Shown here: positions 1 to 7,510 of the stretch, in pieces | Layout: every line of letters starts with the position of its first letter | Position numbering within the stretch: position 1 is the stretch's first letter | Assembly: GCA_964540005.1 (NCBI GenBank) | Contig: CAZILN010000244.1 | Coordinates: 1 to 9,861 of the forward strand | Length of the DNA: 9,861 nucleotides | Origin: CAZILN01 sp964540005 | Lineage (GTDB): Bacteria; Bacteroidota; Bacteroidia; Bacteroidales; SM23-62 | Direction of reading: 5' to 3' | The notes under the pieces: model-generated | What the model was told of the DNA's origin: nothing | Database searches by the model: none | What the model saw: the letters and a program-made list of their open reading frames with translations, nothing else | Position numbers and translations under genes: made by a program

Positions 1-1545
1 TCCATATATCTGTCCTCCCCTCACATGGGCAATGGCATAAACGAACCCACGATCCAGCAGGCTGAGCCTGTCGGATCGGAAATTGGGATCCCTTGTATAT
101 CCGTAAGAACCGTAAGCATATAACAATAACGGTGCCTTACCATCCAGTTTCAGCCCTTTCCTGTACACCAGTGAAATAGGGATCTTCACCCCATCCGTAG
201 CCGGGGCATATAATCGTTTGGCCTCGTAGTCAGCCGGATCAAAATCTCCTACAACCTCCTGCTGTTTCTTCAGTTCGCGATCCCTGCTGTTCATATTATA
301 ATCAAAAACAGAACTGGGTGTTGTGAGTGAGGAATAAGAAAACCGAAGTATATCAGTATCAAATTCGGGATTAACACCAATGGAAGCTACGTACACCTCT
401 TCACCGAAATCCAGGTAATGCTCCGACCAGTCTTCCCAGTTGATGACCCGCAGCTGGGTCAATCCGTCCTTACGCTCCGAAACCACAAGTTGATCCCTGA
501 ATATCTCTATTCCGTCAAGGTACACATCTTCCCTGTGAGGAATTATCTCCTTCCAGTTTTCTTTACCGGAAGCTTTGACGGATGTTTCCATCAGACGGAA
601 ATTCCTGGCATCGTAATTGGTGACAATGTAGAACTTGTCCTTATAGTGATCCACTGAATATTCCAGGTCACTTTCCCTGGGGTGTACTATGGTGAAGGCT
701 CCATCAGGTTTGTCTGCAGGTATGAACCTGTACTCCGAGGAAAGTGTGCTGAAGCAGGCTATCATTATGTACTTCTCAGACTTTGATTTAAATACTACTG
801 ATGAAAATGTTTCATCCGCTTCATGGTAGATCTCCTTGTCCTGGTCTGAAGCAGTTCCCAACCCATGCTTGAAGATCCTGTCGGGACGCAGGGTTACTTC
901 GTCCTTCGTAGTATAGAAAAGTGTTTTGTTATCGGCAGCCCATACGGCTCTACCAGTGGTCAGCGGGATGGTTTCATCCATTATCTGTCCGCTTGCCAGG
1001 TCCTTGAAATAGATGGTATACTTGCGCCGGCTGACCGTATCCACACCGAAGGCTATTTTGGAGTTATCCGGTGAAACCGAATACCCTGCCACCTGGTAAA
1101 AGCTATACCCTTCAGCCATTTCATTGACATTCAGCAATATCTCTTCCGCGGCTTCCATGGATCCTTCCTTGCGGCAATAAATGGGATATTCCTTTCCTTC
1201 CTCATAGCGGGTATAGTAATAGTATCCGTTCTTCTTATACGGGACCGATTCATCGGTCTGCTTGATCCGGCCTATGATCTCCTGGTAAATCTTCTCCTGC
1301 AATTCTTCAGTATCCTTCATAACCGCCTTGGTGTAATCATTTTCTGCATTCAGGTAATCTATTACCTTCTGGTTCTCCCGTTCCCTCAGCCAGAAATAAT
1401 CATCTATCCGGGTATGATCATGTATGGTTAAATCTTTTGGGTCCTTGTCTGCAACGGGCGCTTTCATATCGGTTTGATTTGTTGATTGCTGGCATCCTGT
1501 ACAAATCATAATTATGGCTGCCAGAATAAGTACTACTTTTCTCAT
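1..1545 (-). CDS. ptrB: Oligopeptidase B-like serine protease (peptidase family S9A), N-terminal 515 residues, truncated by window edge
   Basis: The frame is open from the ATG at 1545 to base 1. The family cleaves short peptides after basic residues, using a beta-propeller that gates an alpha/beta-hydrolase. Seen here: an N-terminal RIDDYFWLRE block (about residues 48-57) typical of S9A enzymes, a propeller-like region to about residue 430, and the start of the hydrolase domain with the YAYGSYGY, SLLDRGFVYAIAHVRGG blocks close to the end, all very close to oligopeptidase B. The catalytic Ser, Asp and His lie beyond the window, so activity cannot be judged. The N-terminus is a hydrophobic signal ending in ICTGC with Cys18, a probable lipobox although position -3 is Cys rather than Leu, so it is probably exported. 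No acidic run follows Cys18. It starts 30 bases after the PspC gene and is likely the distal gene of the operon, or separately transcribed. Family is certain; the symbol is by similarity. Confidence 0.93.
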   Translation of the reverse strand, partial: MRKVVLILAAIIMICTGCQQSTNQTDMKAPVADKDPKDLTIHDHTRIDDYFWLRERENQKVIDYLNAENDYTKAVMKDTEELQEKIYQEIIGRIKQTDESVPYKKNGYYYYTRYEEGKEYPIYCRKEGSMEAAEEILLNVNEMAEGYSFYQVAGYSVSPDNSKIAFGVDTVSRRKYTIYFKDLASGQIMDETIPLTTGRAVWAADNKTLFYTTKDEVTLRPDRIFKHGLGTASDQDKEIYHEADETFSSVVFKSKSEKYIMIACFSTLSSEYRFIPADKPDGAFTIVHPRESDLEYSVDHYKDKFYIVTNYDARNFRLMETSVKASGKENWKEIIPHREDVYLDGIEIFRDQLVVSERKDGLTQLRVINWEDWSEHYLDFGEEVYVASIGVNPEFDTDILRFSYSSLTTPSSVFDYNMNSRDRELKKQQEVVGDFDPADYEAKRLYAPATDGVKIPISLVYRKGLKLDGKAPLLLYAYGSYGYTRDPNFRSDRLSLLDRGFVYAIAHVRGGQIYG

Positions 1546-1575
1546 GTTGATGTTATTTGTTTCAGCGGAATGGTT

Positions 1576-1779
1576 TCAATAAAACACCCTGTCTTCGGGA
1601 GGCATTATAATCCATAGTATCACATAAACAAGCAGGCCTGGAAATCCAGCGCTGAGAATTGATGCCAGGATATAAAGCAACCTGACCAGGCCGGTATCCC
1701 AGCCAAGCCACTCGGCAATACCACCGCAGACACCTGCAATGACACGATTATTTGACCGTGTAAGCCTGGTTTTGTTCAT
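1576..1779 (-). CDS. Small PspC-domain inner-membrane protein
   Basis: This 67-residue protein is little more than a single PspC domain. It has a short basic N-terminus (residues 1-12), the hallmark GVCGGIAEWLGWDTGLVRLL block (16-35) and a hydrophobic segment (about 34-58) ending in the usual ILWIIMPPE. In Proteobacteria PspC acts with PspB in the phage-shock response to inner-membrane damage; in Bacteroidetes stand-alone domains of this size are common and mostly uncharacterised. Its ATG is five bases past the stop of the 161-residue secreted-protein gene, so the two are almost certainly co-transcribed and may be translationally coupled. No PspA, PspB or PspF is visible nearby. The domain call is secure; a role in membrane stress is inferred from the family. 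It supports an envelope function for the operon. Confidence 0.93.
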   Translation of the reverse strand: MNKTRLTRSNNRVIAGVCGGIAEWLGWDTGLVRLLYILASILSAGFPGLLVYVILWIIMPPEDRVFY

Positions 1780-1784
1780 AGAGT

Positions 1785-2270
1785 TTATAATTTCAGGTTG
1801 ATCTGTTTTTCAGGATAGTTTTTATACTGTATCAACAGGCCAATGCAGGCCAGGTATTCTTCTATCTCAGCCTCAGAAGCCCTGCGGGCCAGCACATCTA
1901 TTTTAATAATAAGGTTCTTGGTAACGTTAAAGCCTATGCCCAGGGACTCCAGATAGTTATCAGGCTCATTATCATAAAGGGTTTCCCCTGTATCAGGATC
2001 GATCAGCCTGAAATGTATGGGATAAAATTTCCGGTGGGTGCAGAAGGAGAAGATATAATCTTTCTGTCCGTAAAATACAATATTATATTCAATGGTATCA
2101 GTGGCAGACATGAGTGCAGACTTTGACTGGCTGTACACGCTAAAGTCCGTATTCAGGTCATAGTAACAATCGCCCAGGGTATGATATTCGACACATTCCT
2201 GAGAATTGGCCATTGCCGGCAAAAGAAATATCATGCAAAATAAACCCAGTTTTATATACCTCTTATTCAT
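1785..2270 (-). CDS. Secreted protein of unknown family, 161 residues
   Basis: I do not recognise a named family. The N-terminus is a good type I signal peptide: basic MNKRYIK, hydrophobic core LGLFCMIFLLPAM, and a likely cleavage after ANS (residue 23). The mature part of about 138 residues contains four Cys (26, 35, 77, 142), enough for two disulfides in the periplasm, and looks like a small beta-rich domain: alternating hydrophobic stretches such as IEYNIVFYGQKDYIFSF and PIHFRLIDPDTGETLYDN, then a weakly helical EAEIEEYLACIGLLIQYK end. It starts 11 bases after the lipoprotein stop and ends five bases before the PspC start, so it belongs to the same transcript. The most probable role is a periplasmic partner of the transporter or lipoprotein, inferred from position only. 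Its last five residues, INLKL, are identical to the end of the transporter. Confidence 0.85.
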   Translation of the reverse strand: MNKRYIKLGLFCMIFLLPAMANSQECVEYHTLGDCYYDLNTDFSVYSQSKSALMSATDTIEYNIVFYGQKDYIFSFCTHRKFYPIHFRLIDPDTGETLYDNEPDNYLESLGIGFNVTKNLIIKIDVLARRASEAEIEEYLACIGLLIQYKNYPEKQINLKL

Positions 2271-2281
2271 CGTAATATTTA

Positions 2282-3193
2282 TTAAGAATCAGGATTTCCG
2301 GTTATTTCAGCTCTCAGACTATAAGCAGCTTTCCTGAGTTCATTAAAATCCTCTTCGCTCAGGCTTATTTTCTTGCCACCGCCAATAACAAGCTTATTAG
2401 AGGATTCTTTTTTTACGGTAGTCTCAGAATCTTCAGTAACCAGCCTGTCGTATATATCCTTTATTGGTTGTAAATCACTCAGCATGCTTGTAATGCTCTC
2501 ATCCTCCTCAAGGCTCTCTGCAAAACTCACAAGGTTATCAATTGCATATTTCTGTTCGGCCAGGTGTACAATAACCTCACCTGTTTCTTCATAGGTATCA
2601 ACCATATTAATTGCCAGGTACAGGCTTTCAATAAAAGCCCCTGTTGATAGAAGGGCAATGGTGCCGGGCCTTCTGTTTTTTTCACAATAGAACAGCATGT
2701 TTACAAAAGCATCATTGGAAATTATAAACAGGGTATCGAGGTATTCAACATTTTCCCGGGCACGGTTGATCAGGACATCGTTCACTGCTCCCGTTAACCG
2801 GACTGCCTCACTCATGGTCTGAACCGTTTCCAGGTAATCCAATGTTTCCTGGTGACGGCCGAAGAGGGCTGAGTAGGCAAGATCCGTAATATATACACCC
2901 AGGTTCAGGGTCTGTGACTTCATGTCGAAATACAGGTCAGCATTGGCCGGTGGATTTAAAACACTTCCAAGGTAATCAAGTTTGCTCACATCAATAATGC
3001 TCAGCATTTCTGCAGGCGAAGGACAGAGATGGTACACTTTTTTGACCTGGTCAATACGGTCAGCTATCTCATCAGATTCTTCAAGTGTCAACTCACCCAG
3101 GCCCGTTCTGTCGGATTTTGTTTCTGAACGGCATCCGGATAAAAGGACCGCAGCAATTAGCTGAATCAGGAAAACTCTAAGTAATAAGTTCAT
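2282..3193 (-). CDS. Lipoprotein of unknown family, 303 residues
   Basis: No known family is recognised. The N-terminus is a textbook lipoprotein signal: Arg6, hydrophobic FLIQLIAAVLLSG, and lipobox LSGC with lipidated Cys21. The mature chain is predicted by eye to be mostly helical, with a conserved-looking CPSPAEMLSIID stretch at 57-68, a YFDMKSQTLNLGVYITDLAYS stretch around 88-108, and long amphipathic helices to about 255. A polar, charged linker (255-275) and a short C-terminal helix (278-297) follow. Besides Cys21 there are only Cys57 and Cys170. The gene starts 46 bases after the transporter stop and ends 11 bases before the 161-residue gene. Residues after Cys21 (RSETKSD) do not form a strong acidic surface-export signal, so anchoring in the periplasmic leaflet of the outer membrane is the default guess. 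The position suggests an accessory subunit of the transporter, which is inference. Confidence 0.88.
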   Translation of the reverse strand: MNLLLRVFLIQLIAAVLLSGCRSETKSDRTGLGELTLEESDEIADRIDQVKKVYHLCPSPAEMLSIIDVSKLDYLGSVLNPPANADLYFDMKSQTLNLGVYITDLAYSALFGRHQETLDYLETVQTMSEAVRLTGAVNDVLINRARENVEYLDTLFIISNDAFVNMLFYCEKNRRPGTIALLSTGAFIESLYLAINMVDTYEETGEVIVHLAEQKYAIDNLVSFAESLEEDESITSMLSDLQPIKDIYDRLVTEDSETTVKKESSNKLVIGGGKKISLSEEDFNELRKAAYSLRAEITGNPDS

Positions 3194-3228
3194 AATAATA
3201 TATTTTATTCTTATTATCAGCCGGTTAA

Positions 3229-3236
3229 CAAAGATA
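3229..3236 (-). promoter_or_regulatory. Possible internal -7 promoter box before the lipoprotein gene
   Basis: On the minus strand these bases read TATCTTTG, a full match to the Bacteroidetes -7 consensus TAnnTTTG. They lie just after the transporter stop and about 36 bases before the lipoprotein ATG, giving a leader of about 30 A/T-rich bases. A TTTG sits 12 bases upstream (3249-3252), too close for the normal -33 spacing of about 19-20, so the promoter is weakly supported. The box alone could occur by chance in A/T-rich DNA. Confidence 0.25.
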
Positions 3237-3239
3237 ATA

Positions 3240-6200
3240 CTATAATTTCAAATTTATATTATTAAAAAAGGCAATCAGCTTTGCCAGCCATCTGAACTGT
3301 AAGGCTATGTATAGCAGGACAGTCATTAGCCAGAGAACAAGCACGTTGAATGTTACTGTGTCCAGCACCAAGTTCCCGACCTGTTTGTAAGCCGAAAAGA
3401 AATGTGCCCTTCCAAGTCTTGACTCCGGCATCTGGTATACGGGTTCCGTCTTCCTTATAAAGAGGTCCGGTGTCTCGTAAACCTTTTTTAGAACTGACCG
3501 GTTCAGAACCAGGTCTGCAAGACTTTCATTGTAGTAATTCTTTTTCAGTTCTACAAGCCTGTCCGCACCTCCATAATCATCGATTAATGAATCTATGATC
3601 TTCTTTTCCTCAGACCTGATATTAGTCATTGCATCCGATAATTTTTCCTGAAGGACTCCGAGATACTCACTGACCTGTCTGCGGACTTCCCCATTATAAG
3701 CTTCCGGGGTCAGTTCAGCATAACACCCCAGTGGTATCTGGCTGTGAAAAACATCCAGGCTGTTCCGTATAAGGGCCAGTAAGCTGGCAGATTCTTCAGT
3801 TTTTTCCTCATCATCAACTATGGCATCCAGATCTGCCATACGCTCCTTAATCAGTGGTATCAGATGCTGCAGGTTATAGGATATATTGCTTTCCAGTTGT
3901 TTATTATCGAAAAAATGGGCCTGGTATTCATTATTACGGAACTGGTTTACAGCAAGCGCTTCGTAGGCCCAGCGAGAAGGCATGATATCCCCCACAATTG
4001 GTACATTCTGATGGGAAGCCACTGAATAATGGAGTTTATCGAACTTGACAATAACACCTGCCAGCAGGATCTGAGGGACCAGCAGGAAGGGAACTACAAT
4101 GTAAATTGCAACTACAGACTTCAGTCCGTCCGATATATTCATTCCCAGCAAGTTGGCAAAACAGGCCGTGGAAAACAGGATGAGCCAGTAGCTGAAGGTC
4201 AGTCCCTTTATCTGCAATATTGCGTTGGCAATAAGTACAAAGCTGATAGTCTGGAAGGCTGAAAGCAGGAAGAGGAAAATCACTTTAGACAGCAGGTAGG
4301 AAGTCCGGCTGAGGTTCAGGAATGATTCCCTCGCAAGTATCTTCCTGTCTTTTATGATTTCTTCAGCAGAAATGATCATCCCGAAGAAAAGGGAGACGAT
4401 AACAGACATAAACAGATAGGCAGGGAGGTTTTCATTTTTGCTGAAAACATACTGTAAAGGAGCCCCTGCTTCCCCGCTTACATACTTTGTAAAGTAACCC
4501 AGGATCATGGCCATAAGGGGAGTGACCAGGAGGGCGATTATCAGGTACTGCCTGTCGGCTATTTTTGTAAGAAAATTTCGAATGCTGAAAATCTTGAACT
4601 GAGTGATAAGGCCCGGTATCCTGGTTTCTATTTCAGGTATCTGACCATCGGAAGAAGGCTGGCTCAATTTTGCTTCTATGTTCTGACGATATGTATTATA
4701 CCATTCCTTCGGACTCCTTCGTCGCTCTGCAGTATATTCCCCGTGCTCGTCGACCGACTTTGCCTCAACGATCTGCAGTATCTCCTCAGTATCGACATTT
4801 CCACAGGTGGGACAATCATTCTCGGCAGAGTCTACCCTTTCGGTCTCTTCCTTGAAATACCTGAGGGCCTCCACCGGATCACCCTGGTATATGGGATAAC
4901 CTCCTCTGTCCAAAACGAGAAGACGGTCGAACATTTTAAACAGTTCAGAGGAAGGTTGATGTATAACGACCATGATCAGTTTACCCCTGACAGCCTGTTC
5001 CTTTAGCAGGTACATGACATTTTCGGAGTCAGTGGATGAGAGTCCGGAAGTAGGTTCATCCACGAATAATATGTACGGACTCCTTATCAGCTCCAGGGCA
5101 ATATTAAGTCTTTTTCGCTGGCCCCCGCTGATAAACTTATTCAGGGGTGTTCCTACCTTGAGATGCCTGCTCTCAAATAGTCCCAGCTCCGATAAAATGT
5201 TGTTTACAGCTTCATTGATCTCTTCTTCAGTCTTATTGGCAAGGCATAGTTTGGCATTAAAGTACAAATTCTGAAAAACGGTCAGTTCCTCTATCAGCAG
5301 GTCATCCTGGGGTATGTTTCCGATCAGGCCTTCCAGCCGGTCGGAATCGCTCAGGTTCTCACCGTTTATGAGTATCTCACCGGAACTCAGTTTCAGGCTC
5401 CCGTCGAATATTTTGATCAGGGTGGATTTCCCGGTACCGCTCCCGCCCATTATGCCTACCAGTTGGCCTGATTCTCCGTAAAAACTGAATTTCTGAATGC
5501 CATTCTCGCTCCGGGGGAAATAATATTCAATATCGCGTGCAAGAAAGTGTATCTCCCCTGCAGTCCTGGACTGATGGAAACTGCTTGAAATATCACTGTA
5601 ATAAATGGGGCTCATGGATTGACTCCTGATGGAGCATCCTCTGGGAAGCAGGTAAACATACCTTGGGAAAATATACTTTCCGTTCAGTTCCAGTTTTTCA
5701 CTGCCAGTATAATGAAAGAGATAGGTATCGGCCCGTTTGATCTGCATGACCAGTATCTGTCCGCTCAGCTTGTCTTTTTGCAGGTGCTTTATTTCAGTAA
5801 AATGAAATGCCTTGTCATCGGAGACTACCAGTACGCTATCACGATCAGGGACCTTATAGAATTTATCGGTAATAAAAGCCCTGCAGTTATTAAACTCCTG
5901 CCTTGAGATCATCAGTCCATCCGAAATGGTTATAACCGAGTCACTAACCGTTTGCGAAAAGTCAGCATCATCGAAAGCAGATGATTCGAAATACTTCATA
6001 AACTGCAATAAACTGAGCAGTATCCTGAATTTATTCCTTATATGAAGTTCCTGGTTTATTTCGCTGCAGATAGTAAGTATCTTAACAGAGAGCGATGATG
6101 TTTTCTTGCTCTTCCGGACTGACTCAGGCTCCTCGATCTCTGTATAATAAAAATCGAATATGGCCAGGTATTTCTCAGCCTGTTTAACGCTCAGTTCCTG

Positions 6201-6311
6201 GTTCAGGAAGGATTCAACAAAGTTACGTGCCAGGAGCATCACAGTTTCCCTGTTAATACTTGCAATGATTGCAAACAGTTGCATCAGGGCATGTAGCATT
6301 GATTCGTTCAT
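3240..6311 (-). CDS. ABCG-like half transporter: N-terminal extension, ATPase domain and ABC-2 type permease in one chain (1023 residues)
   Basis: The ATPase domain (about 255-490) has Walker A GGSGTGKST at 289-297, Q-loop Gln335, signature ISGGQ at 394-398 (Ile for the usual Leu), Walker B ILFVDEP with Asp418 and Glu419, D-loop SGLSS, and H-loop His451 in VIHQPSS. All catalytic residues are intact. A linker with CPTC (500-503) leads to an ABC-2 permease with membrane spans near 588-606, 630-648, 672-700, 706-722, 732-756 and 980-1004. ATPase-before-permease order and the MPSRWAYEALAVNQF block (777-791) after span 5 are ABCG hallmarks. Between spans 5 and 6 lies a charged, partly coiled-coil extracytoplasmic insertion of about 220 residues. 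Residues 1-130 are helical and may be TerB-like; 135-250 look beta-rich, possibly FHA-like. An in-frame TAA nine bases upstream fixes the ATG. It probably acts as a homodimer. Substrate and direction of transport are unknown. It follows the receiver/pseudokinase gene by 52 bases. Confidence 0.95.
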   Translation of the reverse strand: MNESMLHALMQLFAIIASINRETVMLLARNFVESFLNQELSVKQAEKYLAIFDFYYTEIEEPESVRKSKKTSSLSVKILTICSEINQELHIRNKFRILLSLLQFMKYFESSAFDDADFSQTVSDSVITISDGLMISRQEFNNCRAFITDKFYKVPDRDSVLVVSDDKAFHFTEIKHLQKDKLSGQILVMQIKRADTYLFHYTGSEKLELNGKYIFPRYVYLLPRGCSIRSQSMSPIYYSDISSSFHQSRTAGEIHFLARDIEYYFPRSENGIQKFSFYGESGQLVGIMGGSGTGKSTLIKIFDGSLKLSSGEILINGENLSDSDRLEGLIGNIPQDDLLIEELTVFQNLYFNAKLCLANKTEEEINEAVNNILSELGLFESRHLKVGTPLNKFISGGQRKRLNIALELIRSPYILFVDEPTSGLSSTDSENVMYLLKEQAVRGKLIMVVIHQPSSELFKMFDRLLVLDRGGYPIYQGDPVEALRYFKEETERVDSAENDCPTCGNVDTEEILQIVEAKSVDEHGEYTAERRRSPKEWYNTYRQNIEAKLSQPSSDGQIPEIETRIPGLITQFKIFSIRNFLTKIADRQYLIIALLVTPLMAMILGYFTKYVSGEAGAPLQYVFSKNENLPAYLFMSVIVSLFFGMIISAEEIIKDRKILARESFLNLSRTSYLLSKVIFLFLLSAFQTISFVLIANAILQIKGLTFSYWLILFSTACFANLLGMNISDGLKSVVAIYIVVPFLLVPQILLAGVIVKFDKLHYSVASHQNVPIVGDIMPSRWAYEALAVNQFRNNEYQAHFFDNKQLESNISYNLQHLIPLIKERMADLDAIVDDEEKTEESASLLALIRNSLDVFHSQIPLGCYAELTPEAYNGEVRRQVSEYLGVLQEKLSDAMTNIRSEEKKIIDSLIDDYGGADRLVELKKNYYNESLADLVLNRSVLKKVYETPDLFIRKTEPVYQMPESRLGRAHFFSAYKQVGNLVLDTVTFNVLVLWLMTVLLYIALQFRWLAKLIAFFNNINLKL

Positions 6312-6363
6312 AGCTGCTTATTCTGCGATTATAGGGTGAGACTGCATGAAGTATGGCCTATTA

Positions 6364-7503
6364 TTACCCTGGATCTTTTGCAAGGGACGTTTTCCCTCTA
6401 AAAACAAGCCCTAATCTGACCGTACCATCCTTCGCCCGGTTGAAATCAACATATCCGTCATGTGATTCCATTATTAGCTGAGCCAGGGCAAGTTCAATGC
6501 CCAGCCTGAGATTCATCTGCTTTCCGCTCTCGGTATAATGAACAGCCAGTTCATTCAGTTGCTTTTCCGAATAATTCTTGCCAGTGAATGTCAGTTCACA
6601 GACAATGTAATCCTTACTATTGGTAGTTGAAATTGAAATGGTTTCCTTTTCTTCAGAATAATCAAGGGCATGGTCAAGAAGGTTGGCAAGGCAAGAGATA
6701 AGAAGGTCAAAGTCCCCGAGAATGGTAGCATCCTCTATGTGGTCAAGCCTGACATTTATATCCTTCTCCTTTATCCACTCGGCGGTTTCCACAAGTGTAT
6801 ATTCAATTAGCTGCTTCAGTGATATATCTTCTTTTTCAATGCTTGTCTCCTTAGCTTTAAGTGCCGAAATCTGCTCGGCCATCTTAGAAAAACGCTCCAG
6901 CTTAATTACTGATGAATCAAGTATATTGATCACTCCCACCAGCTCTTCCGACTGTATCTTGTCCTTCAGCATGTGTACGGTTCCCATGATCCTGTTCAGC
7001 GGAGTCCTGATCTCCCTTGTAATCATCTTCAGTATCTCTGTTTTGATACCATCCGCACTCAGCAGTTCAATATTGGCCTTCTCCAGTTCCTTTAGTATCT
7101 GCTTGTTTTTTTCGCGCAGGAAATACGTCTCAAGTGCATGATTAATGGATGTCCTGACTTTATCAGCCTGTAAGGGCTTGTTGATATAACCATGTATGTG
7201 CCCGTTATTAACTGCTTCAACCACAGTCTCGAAATCAGTATAGGCAGTTAAGAGGAACCTGCGTATCTCGGGGTATTCCCTGGCGACGATCTCCAGGAGT
7301 TCCGTACCCATCATCTGTGGCATCCTCTGATCCGTTACCAGCACCTGAATATCCTGGTTTCGAATAATCTCCAGGGCTTTGGTGGGATCCTCGCAGAGGA
7401 TGATATGGTAGTCCCTTTCAAAGGTGGCCTGGAACAATATCAGGTTCGTCTGCAGGTCATCAACATATAGGATATTTGCCTTGATATTGTTATTTTCTTC
7501 CAT
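6364..7503 (-). CDS. Receiver domain fused to a degenerate histidine-kinase-like region (probable pseudokinase)
   Basis: Residues 8-125 form a canonical receiver domain: acidic pair Asp15/Asp16, phospho-acceptor Asp58 in VTDQRMP, Thr86 and Lys109 in INKP, all intact. A coiled-coil helix (about 126-155) leads to a HisKA-like helix where the normal H-E-x-R-T-P-L motif reads REIRTPL, with Arg163 in place of the phospho-accepting His. The C-terminal ATPase-like part (about 225-370) is also eroded: the N-box Asn is His278 (NLLDHALDYS), the G1 Asp is replaced at about 306 (FTGKN), and the G2 glycines are reduced to NLRLGI at 331-336. It therefore probably receives a phosphate but neither autophosphorylates nor binds ATP normally. 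There is no DNA-binding domain. An in-frame TGA nine bases upstream makes 7503 the only ATG start. The gene ends in tandem TAA codons. It is the first gene of the putative operon; a signalling role towards the transporter is inference. Confidence 0.93.
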   Translation of the reverse strand: MEENNNIKANILYVDDLQTNLILFQATFERDYHIILCEDPTKALEIIRNQDIQVLVTDQRMPQMMGTELLEIVAREYPEIRRFLLTAYTDFETVVEAVNNGHIHGYINKPLQADKVRTSINHALETYFLREKNKQILKELEKANIELLSADGIKTEILKMITREIRTPLNRIMGTVHMLKDKIQSEELVGVINILDSSVIKLERFSKMAEQISALKAKETSIEKEDISLKQLIEYTLVETAEWIKEKDINVRLDHIEDATILGDFDLLISCLANLLDHALDYSEEKETISISTTNSKDYIVCELTFTGKNYSEKQLNELAVHYTESGKQMNLRLGIELALAQLIMESHDGYVDFNRAKDGTVRLGLVFRGKTSLAKDPG

Positions 7504-7510
7504 TATATAT

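Noticed and set aside
411..2975. Recurrent short word CCAGGTAAT in several genes
   Set aside because: It falls inside coding sequence and reflects repeated use of the codon pair for Tyr-Leu or similar (TAC CTG); spacing and orientation show no repeat array.
3192..3217. Inverted repeat with 7-bp arms (ATAATAA / TTATTAT) over the lipoprotein start codon
   Set aside because: The stem is made only of A-T pairs with a 12-base loop, so it is too weak to be a meaningful hairpin, and such repeats arise easily in A/T-rich leaders.
6683..7141. 152-codon plus-strand frame, Ser-rich
   Set aside because: It is antisense to the receiver/pseudokinase gene; the Ser-rich composition is the usual reverse-strand reflection of that coding sequence.
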